Below, in pieces: positions 41,689-50,639 of a stretch of 64,000 bases of DNA (its first letter is position 1; the number at the start of each line of letters is the position of its first letter). The notes under the pieces are model-generated. The model made no database searches. It saw only the letters and a list, made by a program, of their open reading frames with translations, and was not told the DNA's origin. The stretch comes from Curtobacterium sp. BH-2-1-1 (lineage in GTDB: Bacteria > Actinomycetota > Actinomycetes > Actinomycetales > Microbacteriaceae). The translations under genes and the position numbers were made by a program. The stretch spans positions 930,001 to 994,000 of the forward strand of contig NZ_CP017580.1 in NCBI RefSeq assembly GCF_001806325.1. The letters are read 5' to 3'.

Positions 41689-42806
41689 GGGTGTGCCTTC
41701 CGTGGGAGGTGGTGTGGTGCCGGACGGTGCTGCGCCCGGTGGTACGGCAGCGGGTGGTAGTCGATGGAGGCGCCGAGCTCGGCGGCGGCGCGGAGCCCGA
41801 AGCGCGGGTCGCGCAGGAACTCACGGCCGACGAACACGACGTCCGCCCGGCCCTCGGCGATGACCGCCTCGGCCTGGTCGGCGGTGGTGACCAGCCCCAC
41901 CGCGCCGACCGGTGCACCGGTGGCGGCCCGCAGCCGTTCCGCGTGCCCGACCTGGTAGCCCGGGAACACCGGGATCTCGGCGTGCGGGACCATCCCGCCG
42001 GTGGACACGTCGAACAGGTCCGCGCCGGCCGCCACCGCCCAGGAGGCCGTGGTCGCCGTGTCCTGCTCGGTCCAGCCCCCGGGGACCCAGTCGGTCGCCG
42101 AGAAGCGCACCAGGATCGGGAACCCGTCGCCGAGGGCGGCGCGCAGGTCGCGGACGACGTCGAGCAGGAGGCGGGCCCGTCCGTGCAGCGAGCCGCCGTA
42201 CTCGTCGTCGCGCGTGTTGGCGAGCGGGGACAGGAACTGGTGCAGCAGGAACCCGTGCGCGGCGTGCAGCTCGACGAACTCGAACCCCGCGTCGCGCGCC
42301 CGGACGCCCGCCGCGACGAACGCCCGGTGGATCCCGCGGACCTCGTCGTTGCTGAGTTCCCGCGGGGCCGCGTACCCGGTGTACGGCACGGTGGACGGTC
42401 CCACGACGGGCCACCCGCCGTCCGCCACGGGCACGGTGCCGCGGACCCGGTCCCAGCTCCGCCCGGTGGACGACTTGCGACCGCCGTGGCTCAGCTGGAT
42501 GCCGATGCGGACGCCCTGGTCGCGGACGAACGCGGTGGTCGGGCGCCAGGCGTCGCGCTGCGCGTCGTCCCAGAGCCCGAGGTCGTACGGCGTGACCCGG
42601 CCCTCCGGGGTGACGGCGGTGCACTCCGCCACGATCGCCCCGGCGCCGCCGAGCGCGAGCCCGCCGAGGTGCACGTGGTGGAACGGGGTCAGCATGCCGT
42701 CCCGGGCCTCCACCGTGAACATCGTCAGCGCGGGCACCCAGAGCCGGTTGCGGAACCGGGTGCCGCGCAGCTCGATCGCCTCGAACAGCGCCGGGGCGCC
42801 CGGCAT
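41538..42806 (-). CDS. Old yellow enzyme (YqjM-type NADH:flavin oxidoreductase) with read-through tail
   Basis: 422 residues; about 355 are the expected enzyme (LTMFTVEARDGMLTPFHHVHLG, IGIQLSHGGRK, ELHAAHGFLLHQFLSPLAN with active-site His pair, VFVGREFLRDP). The family normally ends near PYHRA (about base 41740), but no stop occurs and the frame continues 151 bases into the next gene, adding a Ser/Thr/Pro-rich tail typical of out-of-frame high-GC sequence. ATG at 42806 shares one base with the previous stop (TGATG). Reduces an alpha,beta-unsaturated intermediate; substrate unknown. Confidence 0.87.
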   Translation of the reverse strand: MPGAPALFEAIELRGTRFRNRLWVPALTMFTVEARDGMLTPFHHVHLGGLALGGAGAIVAECTAVTPEGRVTPYDLGLWDDAQRDAWRPTTAFVRDQGVRIGIQLSHGGRKSSTGRSWDRVRGTVPVADGGWPVVGPSTVPYTGYAAPRELSNDEVRGIHRAFVAAGVRARDAGFEFVELHAAHGFLLHQFLSPLANTRDDEYGGSLHGRARLLLDVVRDLRAALGDGFPILVRFSATDWVPGGWTEQDTATTASWAVAAGADLFDVSTGGMVPHAEIPVFPGYQVGHAERLRAATGAPVGAVGLVTTADQAEAVIAEGRADVVFVGREFLRDPRFGLRAAAELGASIDYHPLPYHRAQHRPAPHHLPRKAHPCSTSVGSSATASASTAGTGSGPATSATTSPTRSSSSTPPPRSSGPGSTS

Positions 42807-44140
42807 CAGAACGCCCGCAGGTTCTCGCGGAGCGTCGTGCCGGTGTACTCGTCGCGGATGAGCCCCCGGCGGCGCAGGGCCGGGGAGAGGCCGTCGGCCA
42901 CCATGGCCATGTTGAGGCGGGTCGTCGGCATGTAGACGAGGAAGCCGTCGCCGCCGACGTGCTCCATGAACTCGCCCATCTTCGCCGCGACGGTGTCCGG
43001 CGAGCCGACGAACCCGAGGTCGTTCACCTGGTGCGAGGAGGCGACGACCTCGCGCAGCGTGCGGCCCTGCTGCCCCTCGAAGAGCTTCTCGATCGAGGTG
43101 TACTCGCCGTTCTGCTTCGAGATGTCGATGTCCTCGACCCGGGTGTCCGGGTCGATCGCCCCGAAGTCGATGCGACCACCGGACGTGTACGACATGTTCC
43201 AGAGGTTGTACTCGATCGCTTTGTCCGACGACATCGCGAGCCGGGCGGCCTCCGATGCGGCCTGCGCCTCGGCGTCGGTGGCGGCGATGGTCGGCGTGAC
43301 GATGAACAGGAACTTCACGTCGTCCGGGTTCCGGCCGGCGGCGGCGACCCGGGCGCGCATGTCGTCGCGGTACGCCTTCGCGCTCTCGGGCGTCTTCGAC
43401 AGGGCGATCATCGTGTCGTCGTGGAGCGCGGCGAGCTGCCGGCCCATCTCCGATCCACCGGCCGAGCAGATCGGGACGACGCCCTGCGGCCCCGGGATCG
43501 TGTTGAGCGGCCCGCGCGAGCGGAAGAACTCGCCGCGGTGGTCGATCGGGTGCACCTTCGTGTGGTCGGCGTAGACGCCCGCCACCGGGTCGGCGACCAC
43601 GGCCCCCGGTTCCCAGGACCCCTGCAGGGCCTTGACGACGTCGGCCCACTCGATCGCCATCCGGTAGCGCTCGTCGTGGTCGAGGTGCTGCTCGTAGCCG
43701 TAGTTCTGGGCGACGCGGTCGGTGACGCTCGTCACGACGTTCATGCCGATGCGCCCCTCGGTGAGGTGGTCGAGCGTCGTGCCGAGGCGTGCGGCGAGGT
43801 ACGGCGGGTACTGGATCGTCGAGAACGTCGGGACGATGCCGATGTGCTTCGTGGCCTGCGTCATGAGCGGGACGAGCGGCATGGGGTCGTTCTTCGGCGC
43901 CATGAACCCGCGCCGCAGCGAGGTGTCGGCGGTGCCGCGGTACGAGTCCTCGACCATCGCGGTGTCCTCGATGAGGATGTAGTCGAAGCCGCCGCGCTCG
44001 AGGTTCTTCGCGAGGTCGATGTAGATGTCGGGCTTCATCCAGTCGGTCACGTTCGTGCCGGTCCAGGGACCGTCGCCGTTCGTGTCGGACCAGGCCTGGA
44101 TGCCGAAGCCGTTGCCGAGGAACCATCCGAGGTGGAACAT
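42806..44140 (-). CDS. LLM-class FMN-dependent monooxygenase, NtaA/SnaA/DszA family
   Basis: 444 residues with MFHLGWFLGNGFGIQAW, DYILIEDTAMVEDSY, RLGTTLDHLTEGRIGMNVVTS, NYGYEQHLDHDERY, and the same C-terminal LRRRGLIRDEYTGTTLRENL ending as the gene at 40384. ATG at 44140 has AAAGG six bases upstream. With a Dpp-type importer upstream and FMN reductases downstream this matches the logic of EDTA/NTA or organosulfur operons. Confidence 0.92.
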   Translation of the reverse strand: MFHLGWFLGNGFGIQAWSDTNGDGPWTGTNVTDWMKPDIYIDLAKNLERGGFDYILIEDTAMVEDSYRGTADTSLRRGFMAPKNDPMPLVPLMTQATKHIGIVPTFSTIQYPPYLAARLGTTLDHLTEGRIGMNVVTSVTDRVAQNYGYEQHLDHDERYRMAIEWADVVKALQGSWEPGAVVADPVAGVYADHTKVHPIDHRGEFFRSRGPLNTIPGPQGVVPICSAGGSEMGRQLAALHDDTMIALSKTPESAKAYRDDMRARVAAAGRNPDDVKFLFIVTPTIAATDAEAQAASEAARLAMSSDKAIEYNLWNMSYTSGGRIDFGAIDPDTRVEDIDISKQNGEYTSIEKLFEGQQGRTLREVVASSHQVNDLGFVGSPDTVAAKMGEFMEHVGGDGFLVYMPTTRLNMAMVADGLSPALRRRGLIRDEYTGTTLRENLRAF

Positions 44141-44182
44141 GTGGAGCCTTTCGTGTGGGAGGGCGGGCGTGTCCGTGAGGGA

Positions 44183-44959
44183 CTACGCCACGGGCTCCTC
44201 GACGGCCAGGTGGGCGTCGACGAGCTTCTGCGTGTACGGGTGTCTGGGGTGTTCGAGGACTTCGAGCGTGCGGCCGGACTCGACCACCTCGCCCTGGTTC
44301 ATGACGACGAGCTCGCCCGTGATGAACGCGGTCGCCGGCAGCCCGTGCGACACGAACATGAGGCCGGCGCCGTGGTCGTTCGAGTAGCGCTTGAGCAGGT
44401 TGAGGACGACGCCCTGCACCGAGACGTCGAGCGCCGAGACGGCCTCGTCGCACACGAGCAGGTCGGGTCGGACGACCAGCGCCCGGGCGATCGACATCCG
44501 CTGACGCTGGCCGCCGGAGAGTTCGGACGGGTACCGGTCGACCCAGCTCGGGTCGATGCCGAGCTCCGTGGTGATCTCGCCGATCGCGGCGTCCGCACCG
44601 GCGACGTCGTGCCCGCCGAGGATCTGCGCCGGCGTCCGGAGCGACTCGCGGATGCGGTGTCGCGGGTCGAACGTCGAGGTGGTGTCCTGGGCGACGAGCT
44701 GCACCCGTCGTCGGTACTCGAGCCGACCGGCACGCGTCGACATGATCGACCGGAGGTCCCGGTCGTCCACGGTGATCGCGCCGGCGGAGGCCCGCTCGAG
44801 TCCGGTGACGATCTTCGCCATCGTGGACTTGCCCGAGCCGGACTCCCCCACGATGCCGACGCGCTGGCTCGCGCCGAGGACGAACGAGACGTCCCGGACG
44901 GCGGTCTTGCGGCCGTAGCGCCGGGCGACCCCGGTGGCCTCGATGCGGATGCCGGTCAT
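44183..44959 (-). CDS. Dpp/Opp-type ABC ATPase (DppF-like)
   Basis: 258 residues: Walker A GESGSGKST, signature LSGGQRQR, Walker B LLVCDEAVSALDVSVQ, and the Opp C-terminus HPRHPYTQKLVDA. ATG at 44959 overlaps the stop of the sister ATPase (ATGA). Second ATPase of the five-gene importer. Confidence 0.92.
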   Translation of the reverse strand: MTGIRIEATGVARRYGRKTAVRDVSFVLGASQRVGIVGESGSGKSTMAKIVTGLERASAGAITVDDRDLRSIMSTRAGRLEYRRRVQLVAQDTTSTFDPRHRIRESLRTPAQILGGHDVAGADAAIGEITTELGIDPSWVDRYPSELSGGQRQRMSIARALVVRPDLLVCDEAVSALDVSVQGVVLNLLKRYSNDHGAGLMFVSHGLPATAFITGELVVMNQGEVVESGRTLEVLEHPRHPYTQKLVDAHLAVEEPVA

Positions 44960-45804
44960 GCCGCCGTTCCTTCCAGTCGGGCGCGGACCGACTCGAGCGT
45001 CGGCAGTTCGTCGAGCCGTGCGGACGCCAGGGTCGGCACGCACTCGAGCAGTCCACGGGTGTACGGGTGGGTGGCCTCGTCGAGTCGCGAGGACGGCAGC
45101 TGCTCGACGATCTCGCCCTGGTACATGACGACGACGAAGTCGGTGAAGCGCCGGCAGAGCTCGATGTCGTGCGTGATCACGAGCACCGCCGTCCCCTCCT
45201 GCTCGGCGAGGTCGACCATGAGCTGCATCGCACCGACGGCGAGCGATGCGTCGAGCGCGCTCGTGGGTTCGTCGGCGATGAGCAGTGCGGGCTTCGAGGC
45301 GAGCGCGATGGCCATCATCACGCGCTGCCGCATCCCCCCGGAGAGCTCGTGCGGCTCGGCACCCATGACCCGGTCCGGGTCGGTGATGCCCACGGCACGG
45401 AGCCGTTCGAGGGCATCGGCGGTGGCGCGTCGCTTCGACACCCGCTCGGTGGCCCGGAGCACGGCGACCAGCTGGCTGCCGATCGTCCACACCGGGTCGA
45501 GCGACGACATCGCGTCCTGGAAGATCATCGACAGCCCGGGGGTCCGGACCGGGATCCGACCGGCCGGCCCGGTCCGCTCGATCGAGCTGCCGTCGAGCTC
45601 GAGGGTCTCGACCTCGACGGTCCCGGCGTCGAGGAACCCCGCGATGGCGTTGCCGAGGCTCGTCTTGCCGGAGCCCGACTCACCCACGACGGCGACGCGT
45701 TCCCCGCGCCGGACCACGAGGTCGGCGTGGCGGACGGCGTGGTTCGTGCCGTAGGTGACGTTGAGGTCCGTGACCCGGAGGACCGGGGCCGACTGGTCGT
45801 TCAT
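44956..45804 (-). CDS. Dpp/Opp-type ABC ATPase (DppD-like)
   Basis: 282 residues: Walker A GESGSGKTS, MIFQDAMSSLDPVW, signature LSGGMRQR, Walker B LLIADEPTSALDAS, and HPYTRGLLECVP. ATG at 45804 has GGGAG five bases upstream. Pairs with the downstream ATPase to power the importer. Confidence 0.92.
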   Translation of the reverse strand: MNDQSAPVLRVTDLNVTYGTNHAVRHADLVVRRGERVAVVGESGSGKTSLGNAIAGFLDAGTVEVETLELDGSSIERTGPAGRIPVRTPGLSMIFQDAMSSLDPVWTIGSQLVAVLRATERVSKRRATADALERLRAVGITDPDRVMGAEPHELSGGMRQRVMMAIALASKPALLIADEPTSALDASLAVGAMQLMVDLAEQEGTAVLVITHDIELCRRFTDFVVVMYQGEIVEQLPSSRLDEATHPYTRGLLECVPTLASARLDELPTLESVRARLEGTAA

Positions 45805-45823
45805 GGTGTCTCCCTGTCGTCGC

Positions 45824-47446
45824 TCAGCTCGAGGCGAGCTGCAGCTGCGAGTAGTCGATGACGTTGTCGGAGCGGAACACGTACCCGTCGACGTCCTTCG
45901 CGAAGGCGTTGAGCGGCTGCACGTAGTTGATGTAGATCGTCGGCATCTGGTCTTGCAGGACCTTCTGCGCGGCGTTCCAGTACTTGCCCGCCTCGGCCCC
46001 GGTCGGGTCGCCCGCGGCGTTGCCGTCCGCGATGGCCTGGTTGAGCTCGGCGTTGTCGAAGTCCGGCCAGTTGATGGCGGAGCCCGGCGTGTAGAAGAGC
46101 GACAGGACGTAGGGCGGCGACTGCACGACCGCGTAGTCGCGACCGAGGGACGCCTCGAACGTCTTCGCGGCGAGTCCGGCCTGGAAGGTCGACGAGTTGA
46201 CCGTGTCGATGGTCATGTCGAAGCCGGCGTCCTTCACCGCGGTCTGGATCTGGACGGCGGTCTCCTGCAGGTCCGGGACGGAGTTGTTCACGGTGAGGGT
46301 GAACTGCACGGGCTCGGTGTACCCGGCGTCGGCCAGGATCTTCTTCGCCTCGGCCGGGTCGGTCTCGTTGGCCCTGAGCCCGCTGCCGTCGAAGCCCGGG
46401 TCGGCGTCGGAGAGGATGCTCGAGATGGAGTCGGCCCGACCGTGGTACACGTTCTCGTTGATCTTGTCGTAGGGGATCGCCGCGGCGAGTGCGCGGCGGA
46501 CGGCGACGTCCTTGAACGTGCCCTTCGTGGTGAGGAGGGGCATGTACACGTACGCGTTCGTCGGCACGTCGAACACCTTCGCGGCGTCGGCGTCCTTGAG
46601 CTCGACCTGGTCGGCCGGACGGAGCTGGGCCGCGATCTGCGCGTCGCCGGACTTCACCAGGTTGGCGCGCTGGCCGGCGTCCGCGACCACGCGCTGGACG
46701 ATCCGGGCGATCGACGGCTTGCCTTCGGCGTACCCGGCGTTCGCGGTGTAGATCGTCTGCTCACCGGGCGTGTAGGTGTCCACCTTGTACGCCCCGAAGC
46801 CGAAGTTCGGGTGCGTGCCCGACCACTTCACGGCCCACGGGTCGCTCGACGTGGTGTGCTCCTTGAGGACCTTCGCGTCGTAGATGTTGTAGCCGACGTT
46901 CGCGAGCAGGGACAGGGCCGTGTAGCCGTAGCTCGCCTTGTCGAGCGTGAGGGTGACGGTCTCGTCGTCGACCTTCGCGAACTGGTCCGGCTTCGTGATG
47001 AACGGGGCGCTGATGAACGGCACGATGCTCGTCTCGACGGCGAACTTGCGCTGGATGCTCCAGATCACGTCGTCGGCGGTGAGTGCGTTGCCCGCCGTCG
47101 ACTTCGCGTCCGTGTCGAGGTGGAACGTGTAGGTGAGGCCGTCGTCCGAGACGTCGTAGCTCTTCGCGAGGACCGGGGCGAACTTGTTGTAGTCCTCGTG
47201 CTCGGCCTGACCGCCGGTGCCGTCGACGTACTCGTTGCGGATGAGCGAGGCTCCGGTGTTCTTGAAGAACTCGGCGGCCTCGTACCCGGTGGCGCTGGTC
47301 TCGTACGAGAAGCTCTGCGGCTGGGCCGCGGTGACGATGACGAAGGCGCTGGAGGCGGCGTTCCCGCCGGCGCTGCAGGCCGCGAGACCGAGGGCGCCGA
47401 CGACCGCGATCGCGGCGGCGGCGATGGTGCGTTTCATGTTCAGCAT
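45824..47446 (-). CDS. ABC transporter substrate-binding lipoprotein, SBP_bac_5 family
   Basis: 540 residues with signal peptide and lipobox LAAC (about residues 21-24). The peptide/nickel-binding protein fold is marked by LAKSYDVSDDGLTYTFHL, LTADDVIWSIQRK, and VRRALAAAIPYDKI. These proteins bind peptides but also chelators such as EDTA (EppA). ATG at 47446 has GGAGA nine bases upstream; ATG at 47437 is possible. Confidence 0.92.
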   Translation of the reverse strand: MLNMKRTIAAAAIAVVGALGLAACSAGGNAASSAFVIVTAAQPQSFSYETSATGYEAAEFFKNTGASLIRNEYVDGTGGQAEHEDYNKFAPVLAKSYDVSDDGLTYTFHLDTDAKSTAGNALTADDVIWSIQRKFAVETSIVPFISAPFITKPDQFAKVDDETVTLTLDKASYGYTALSLLANVGYNIYDAKVLKEHTTSSDPWAVKWSGTHPNFGFGAYKVDTYTPGEQTIYTANAGYAEGKPSIARIVQRVVADAGQRANLVKSGDAQIAAQLRPADQVELKDADAAKVFDVPTNAYVYMPLLTTKGTFKDVAVRRALAAAIPYDKINENVYHGRADSISSILSDADPGFDGSGLRANETDPAEAKKILADAGYTEPVQFTLTVNNSVPDLQETAVQIQTAVKDAGFDMTIDTVNSSTFQAGLAAKTFEASLGRDYAVVQSPPYVLSLFYTPGSAINWPDFDNAELNQAIADGNAAGDPTGAEAGKYWNAAQKVLQDQMPTIYINYVQPLNAFAKDVDGYVFRSDNVIDYSQLQLASS

Positions 47447-47531
47447 GGGCACGGGTCTCCTGGGGAAGGGGATGGGACGGGAGGGACGGTGTGGGTGGGG
47501 AGGAGGGGTCGCGTGGGGCAGGTGGTCGCCG

Positions 47532-48437
47532 TCAGACCCGCGACCGGCCGACGAAGGCCGCGACCAGCACAGAGGCGGACCAGACGGAGAGGCCGAGGGC
47601 GGCTGCCGGGAAGAGCACCGGCCACCACCGCCCCACCGCGGCGTCCGGGGCACCGGCGGCGAGCATGGTGCCCCACTCCGCGGTCGGTGTCGGGATGCCG
47701 ACGCCGAGGAAGCCGAGGGCGGCGCAGAAGATGATCGCCATCCCGAAGATCGTCGAGGTGTTCTCGATCGTCGTCCGGGCGGAGTTCGGCAGCACGTGGC
47801 CCAGGAGCAGGCGCAGTTCGGACTCGCCGGACATCCGGGCGGCGTCGACGTAGCCGTCCGACCGCGTGCGGAGGACCTCGGTGCGCATCAGCCGCGCCTG
47901 GAACGGGATGAGGACGATCGCGAGGGCGAGCGTGATCACCACGGCGTTGCGTCCGAAGAACGACACGATCACGAGTCCGGCGATCATCACCGGGATCGAC
48001 TGCACGAGGTCGACGGCGCGGCCCAGCAGTCGGGCCACGAACCCGAGCACGGTGCGGTCGCCCTGGTACATGCCCGAGACGAGCCCGATCACGATGGCGA
48101 CGACGGTGGCGATGACCGTGATGCAGATCGCGATCACGATGTCGAGGCGGAACGCGGTCATCACCCGGGAGTAGACGTCGAGGCCGTTCGCGTCCGTGCC
48201 GAACCAGAACTCCCCCGACGGGGCCTCCGACTGCCCGCCGACCACCGACGTGGCCGGGTGGTTCACCAGGTACGGCCCGACGACCGCGAGCACGACGAGC
48301 ACGGCGAAGGGGACGAGCCGCAGGACGAAGCCGGTGCGCCCGGCCGGTCGACCGACGCGACCGTCCTGCGTCGAGCGGGGGCTCCCCGCTCCGGTGGTCG
48401 TCGGCTCGGGCAGCGCGGTGGGGGTGTCGAGCGCCAT
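47532..48437 (-). CDS. Dpp-type ABC permease (DppC-like)
   Basis: 301 residues, about six helices, N-terminal cytoplasmic tail rich in Pro/Thr, FWFGTDANGLDVYSRVM (OppC_N end) and the EAA-like loop YVDAARMSGESELRLLLGHVLPN. ATG shares one base with the DppB-like stop (TGATG). Confidence 0.92.
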   Translation of the reverse strand: MALDTPTALPEPTTTGAGSPRSTQDGRVGRPAGRTGFVLRLVPFAVLVVLAVVGPYLVNHPATSVVGGQSEAPSGEFWFGTDANGLDVYSRVMTAFRLDIVIAICITVIATVVAIVIGLVSGMYQGDRTVLGFVARLLGRAVDLVQSIPVMIAGLVIVSFFGRNAVVITLALAIVLIPFQARLMRTEVLRTRSDGYVDAARMSGESELRLLLGHVLPNSARTTIENTSTIFGMAIIFCAALGFLGVGIPTPTAEWGTMLAAGAPDAAVGRWWPVLFPAAALGLSVWSASVLVAAFVGRSRV

Positions 48438-49567
48438 CAGGCGTCCTTCCCGGCGACGCCGGCGCGCCGCCTCGAGTCGAGGAGCATCGTGACGATGTCC
48501 GTGACGAGGTAGATGACGAGGCACATCGCCGCGGTGACGAGGAGGAACGACCGCAGCGCGAAGACGTCGGAGGCGTTCACCGCGTCCACGGCGTACTGCC
48601 CGAGTCCGCCGAGACCGAAGAGCGACTCGAGGACCACCGCGCCGCCGAGGAACAGGCCGAACAGCATGCCGAGCGTGGCGACCGCCGAGGGGAGCGCCCG
48701 GCGGTAGATGCTCGCGAGGACCGTCCGGCGGGACGCTCCGGACGCCACACGGAACCGGGTGGCGGGGTCGTCGATCGCCTGGTCCAGGTTGACGATGAGC
48801 ATCTTGATGAGCAGCGGGGAGTGGGCGACGACCATCACGACGACGGGCAGCACGAGGTGCTGCGCGTACGACGCGAAGGCTGCCGGGTCCCCGGCGATGA
48901 GCGCGTCCACCATCGGGAAGTTCGTGACGGTGGGCGGCGCGATGAGCAGCGGGTCGAGGCGGCCGCTCGGCGCCGGGGCCCAGTGCAGCTCGGCGTAGAA
49001 GACGAAGAGGAACGCGATGCCGATGACGTACTCGGGCAGCGCGCCCGCCGACCGGGCGTAGGCGGTGAGCAGCTTCGCGAAGCGGTTGCGGCGCTGCGTG
49101 ACGATGAAGTGCGCGGTCACGAGCGACACCGACGAGGCGAGGAGCAGCCCCCAGAACACGAGCTCGAGCGTCGCCGGGACCCGGGTCGCGAGGTCCTGCG
49201 CGACCGGTCGGCCGGTGGCGATCGACGTGCCGAAGTCGAGGTGGGCGAGCTGTGTCAGGTAGGTGCCGAGCTGCTGGATCCACGAGCCGGTCAGCCCGTA
49301 GGACTCCCGCGCCTGCTCGAGCTCGGCCCCGGACAGGCGGCCGCCGGTGGCCGACACGACCGGGTCACCGGGGATGAGCTGCACGAGGAAGAACGAGACG
49401 AGGACGAACACCAGGACGTTGGCGACGGTCAGTCCGGCCGGCCGCAGGAACCAGAGGCGCTCCCGGACGCTTCGTCGCCTCGTCGTCAACGAGGTGTCGA
49501 GGGCGGCGAGACGCTCGGCCTCCGCACGGGTCGCATCGTCGACGATGTCGGGCTCTCTCACGGTCAT
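48437..49567 (-). CDS. Dpp-type ABC permease (DppB-like)
   Basis: 376 residues, about six helices; LVSFFLVQLIPGDPV near the first helix and loop FRVASGASRRTVLASIYRRALPSA. First gene of flavin locus B: ATG at 49567 with GGAAGG upstream. Divergent GntR gene 254 bp away probably controls the operon. TCCGG-N6-CCGGA at 49635-49650 in the gap is a possible operator. Confidence 0.92.
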   Translation of the reverse strand: MTVREPDIVDDATRAEAERLAALDTSLTTRRRSVRERLWFLRPAGLTVANVLVFVLVSFFLVQLIPGDPVVSATGGRLSGAELEQARESYGLTGSWIQQLGTYLTQLAHLDFGTSIATGRPVAQDLATRVPATLELVFWGLLLASSVSLVTAHFIVTQRRNRFAKLLTAYARSAGALPEYVIGIAFLFVFYAELHWAPAPSGRLDPLLIAPPTVTNFPMVDALIAGDPAAFASYAQHLVLPVVVMVVAHSPLLIKMLIVNLDQAIDDPATRFRVASGASRRTVLASIYRRALPSAVATLGMLFGLFLGGAVVLESLFGLGGLGQYAVDAVNASDVFALRSFLLVTAAMCLVIYLVTDIVTMLLDSRRRAGVAGKDA

Positions 49568-49739
49568 GTGCCGGCCTTCCGTCGCATCGGGTGGTGGTCA
49601 GCAATGCTCGCGATCGTTCGTTTCCGACGACCGCTCCGGGTGTAACCGGATCATTAAGCGACCAGCGGCGAAAGGAAAGCCCAGGTGAGAGGGACTTCGT
49701 CCGACCGTTCACGCCGTTCGCGCGGTTCGGAGGAATCCG

Positions 49740-49767
49740 TTGCCCTGCGCGACGAGCGTCGTATACT
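49740..49767 (+). promoter_or_regulatory. Sigma-70-like promoter of the GntR gene
   Basis: TTGCCC (49740-49745), 16-bp spacer, TATACT (49762-49767), 54 bases before the GntR ATG, which has its own GGAG box. One of the clearest consensus promoters in the window. GTATAC inside it is a palindrome and could be part of a GntR site. Confidence 0.6.
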
Positions 49768-49821
49768 CACTGCACCCGAGCCGCATCGTGGCGGTGAGAT
49801 CCTGCGACGATCGGAGTCACG

Positions 49822-50550
49822 ATGAGCGACACGCTGTCCGACCACCCGCGCGCGAAGGGCGGGTCCTCACGCGGCCGTCAGATCTCGGCGAGACGGGTCC
49901 GCGACCTCATCACCGCCTCGATCCGCGAGGGGCACATCGCACCCGACGCTCCCCTCGCCGAAGAGGACCTCGTCACGCTGTTCGACACGAGCCGCGGGTC
50001 CGTCCGCGCCGCGCTCGCGCAGCTCCGGGACACCGGGTTCCTCGAGCGCCGGCCGCGCGTCGGGACGAAGGTCACGCACCGCGGGGTCGTCGTGCCCCTC
50101 ACCGACATCGACGCCGACAGCGAGCACGTCTACGTCGAGCGCTTCGAGGACCGCATCGTGCCGAGCTTCCCGCTCGTGCGCGAACGGCTCCGCATCGACG
50201 AGGACCACGTCCGGATGATCGAGAACCTGCTCGTCACCGACGACGACGTGATCGGGCTCCGCGCCGCCTACTTCTCGGTGCGCTACACGCACTCCCCCGA
50301 GAGCCTGTCCGGGCCGATCAACATGACGACGGTGCTCCGCGACTTCTTCGACGCGTCGCGCGGCGAGGTGCTCGTCACCATCGGCAGCGAGGCGGCCGAC
50401 GCCCACACGGCGAAGATGCTCGGTACCGAGGTCGGCGCGCCCCTCATCGTGCGCGAGGTCACGTACCACGACCTCGACGGCGTGCCGGTCCAGACCGTCT
50501 TCGACCGGTACCGCGGTGACCGGGTGCGGCTCGAGGGTTCCACCCTCTGA
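49822..50550 (+). CDS. GntR family regulator with UTRA effector domain
   Basis: 242 residues. N-terminal winged HTH (about 25-85: PLAEEDLVTLFDTSRGSVRAALAQL) and a C-terminal UTRA domain (RIVPSFPLVRERLRI, EVTYHDLDGVPVQTVFDRYRG), the HutC subfamily that senses small acids, sugars or amino compounds. Divergent from the Dpp-type importer/monooxygenase operon, so it most likely represses that locus until its substrate binds. Confidence 0.9.
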   Translation: MSDTLSDHPRAKGGSSRGRQISARRVRDLITASIREGHIAPDAPLAEEDLVTLFDTSRGSVRAALAQLRDTGFLERRPRVGTKVTHRGVVVPLTDIDADSEHVYVERFEDRIVPSFPLVRERLRIDEDHVRMIENLLVTDDDVIGLRAAYFSVRYTHSPESLSGPINMTTVLRDFFDASRGEVLVTIGSEAADAHTAKMLGTEVGAPLIVREVTYHDLDGVPVQTVFDRYRGDRVRLEGSTL

Positions 50551-50639
50551 CCCAGGAGGCGCGGAGCGCCCCGAACTGGGGCCGGGTGATCTGGCTCAAC
50601 GAACATGAACCATCTCTCACCTTTGCGATACTGATCGGT

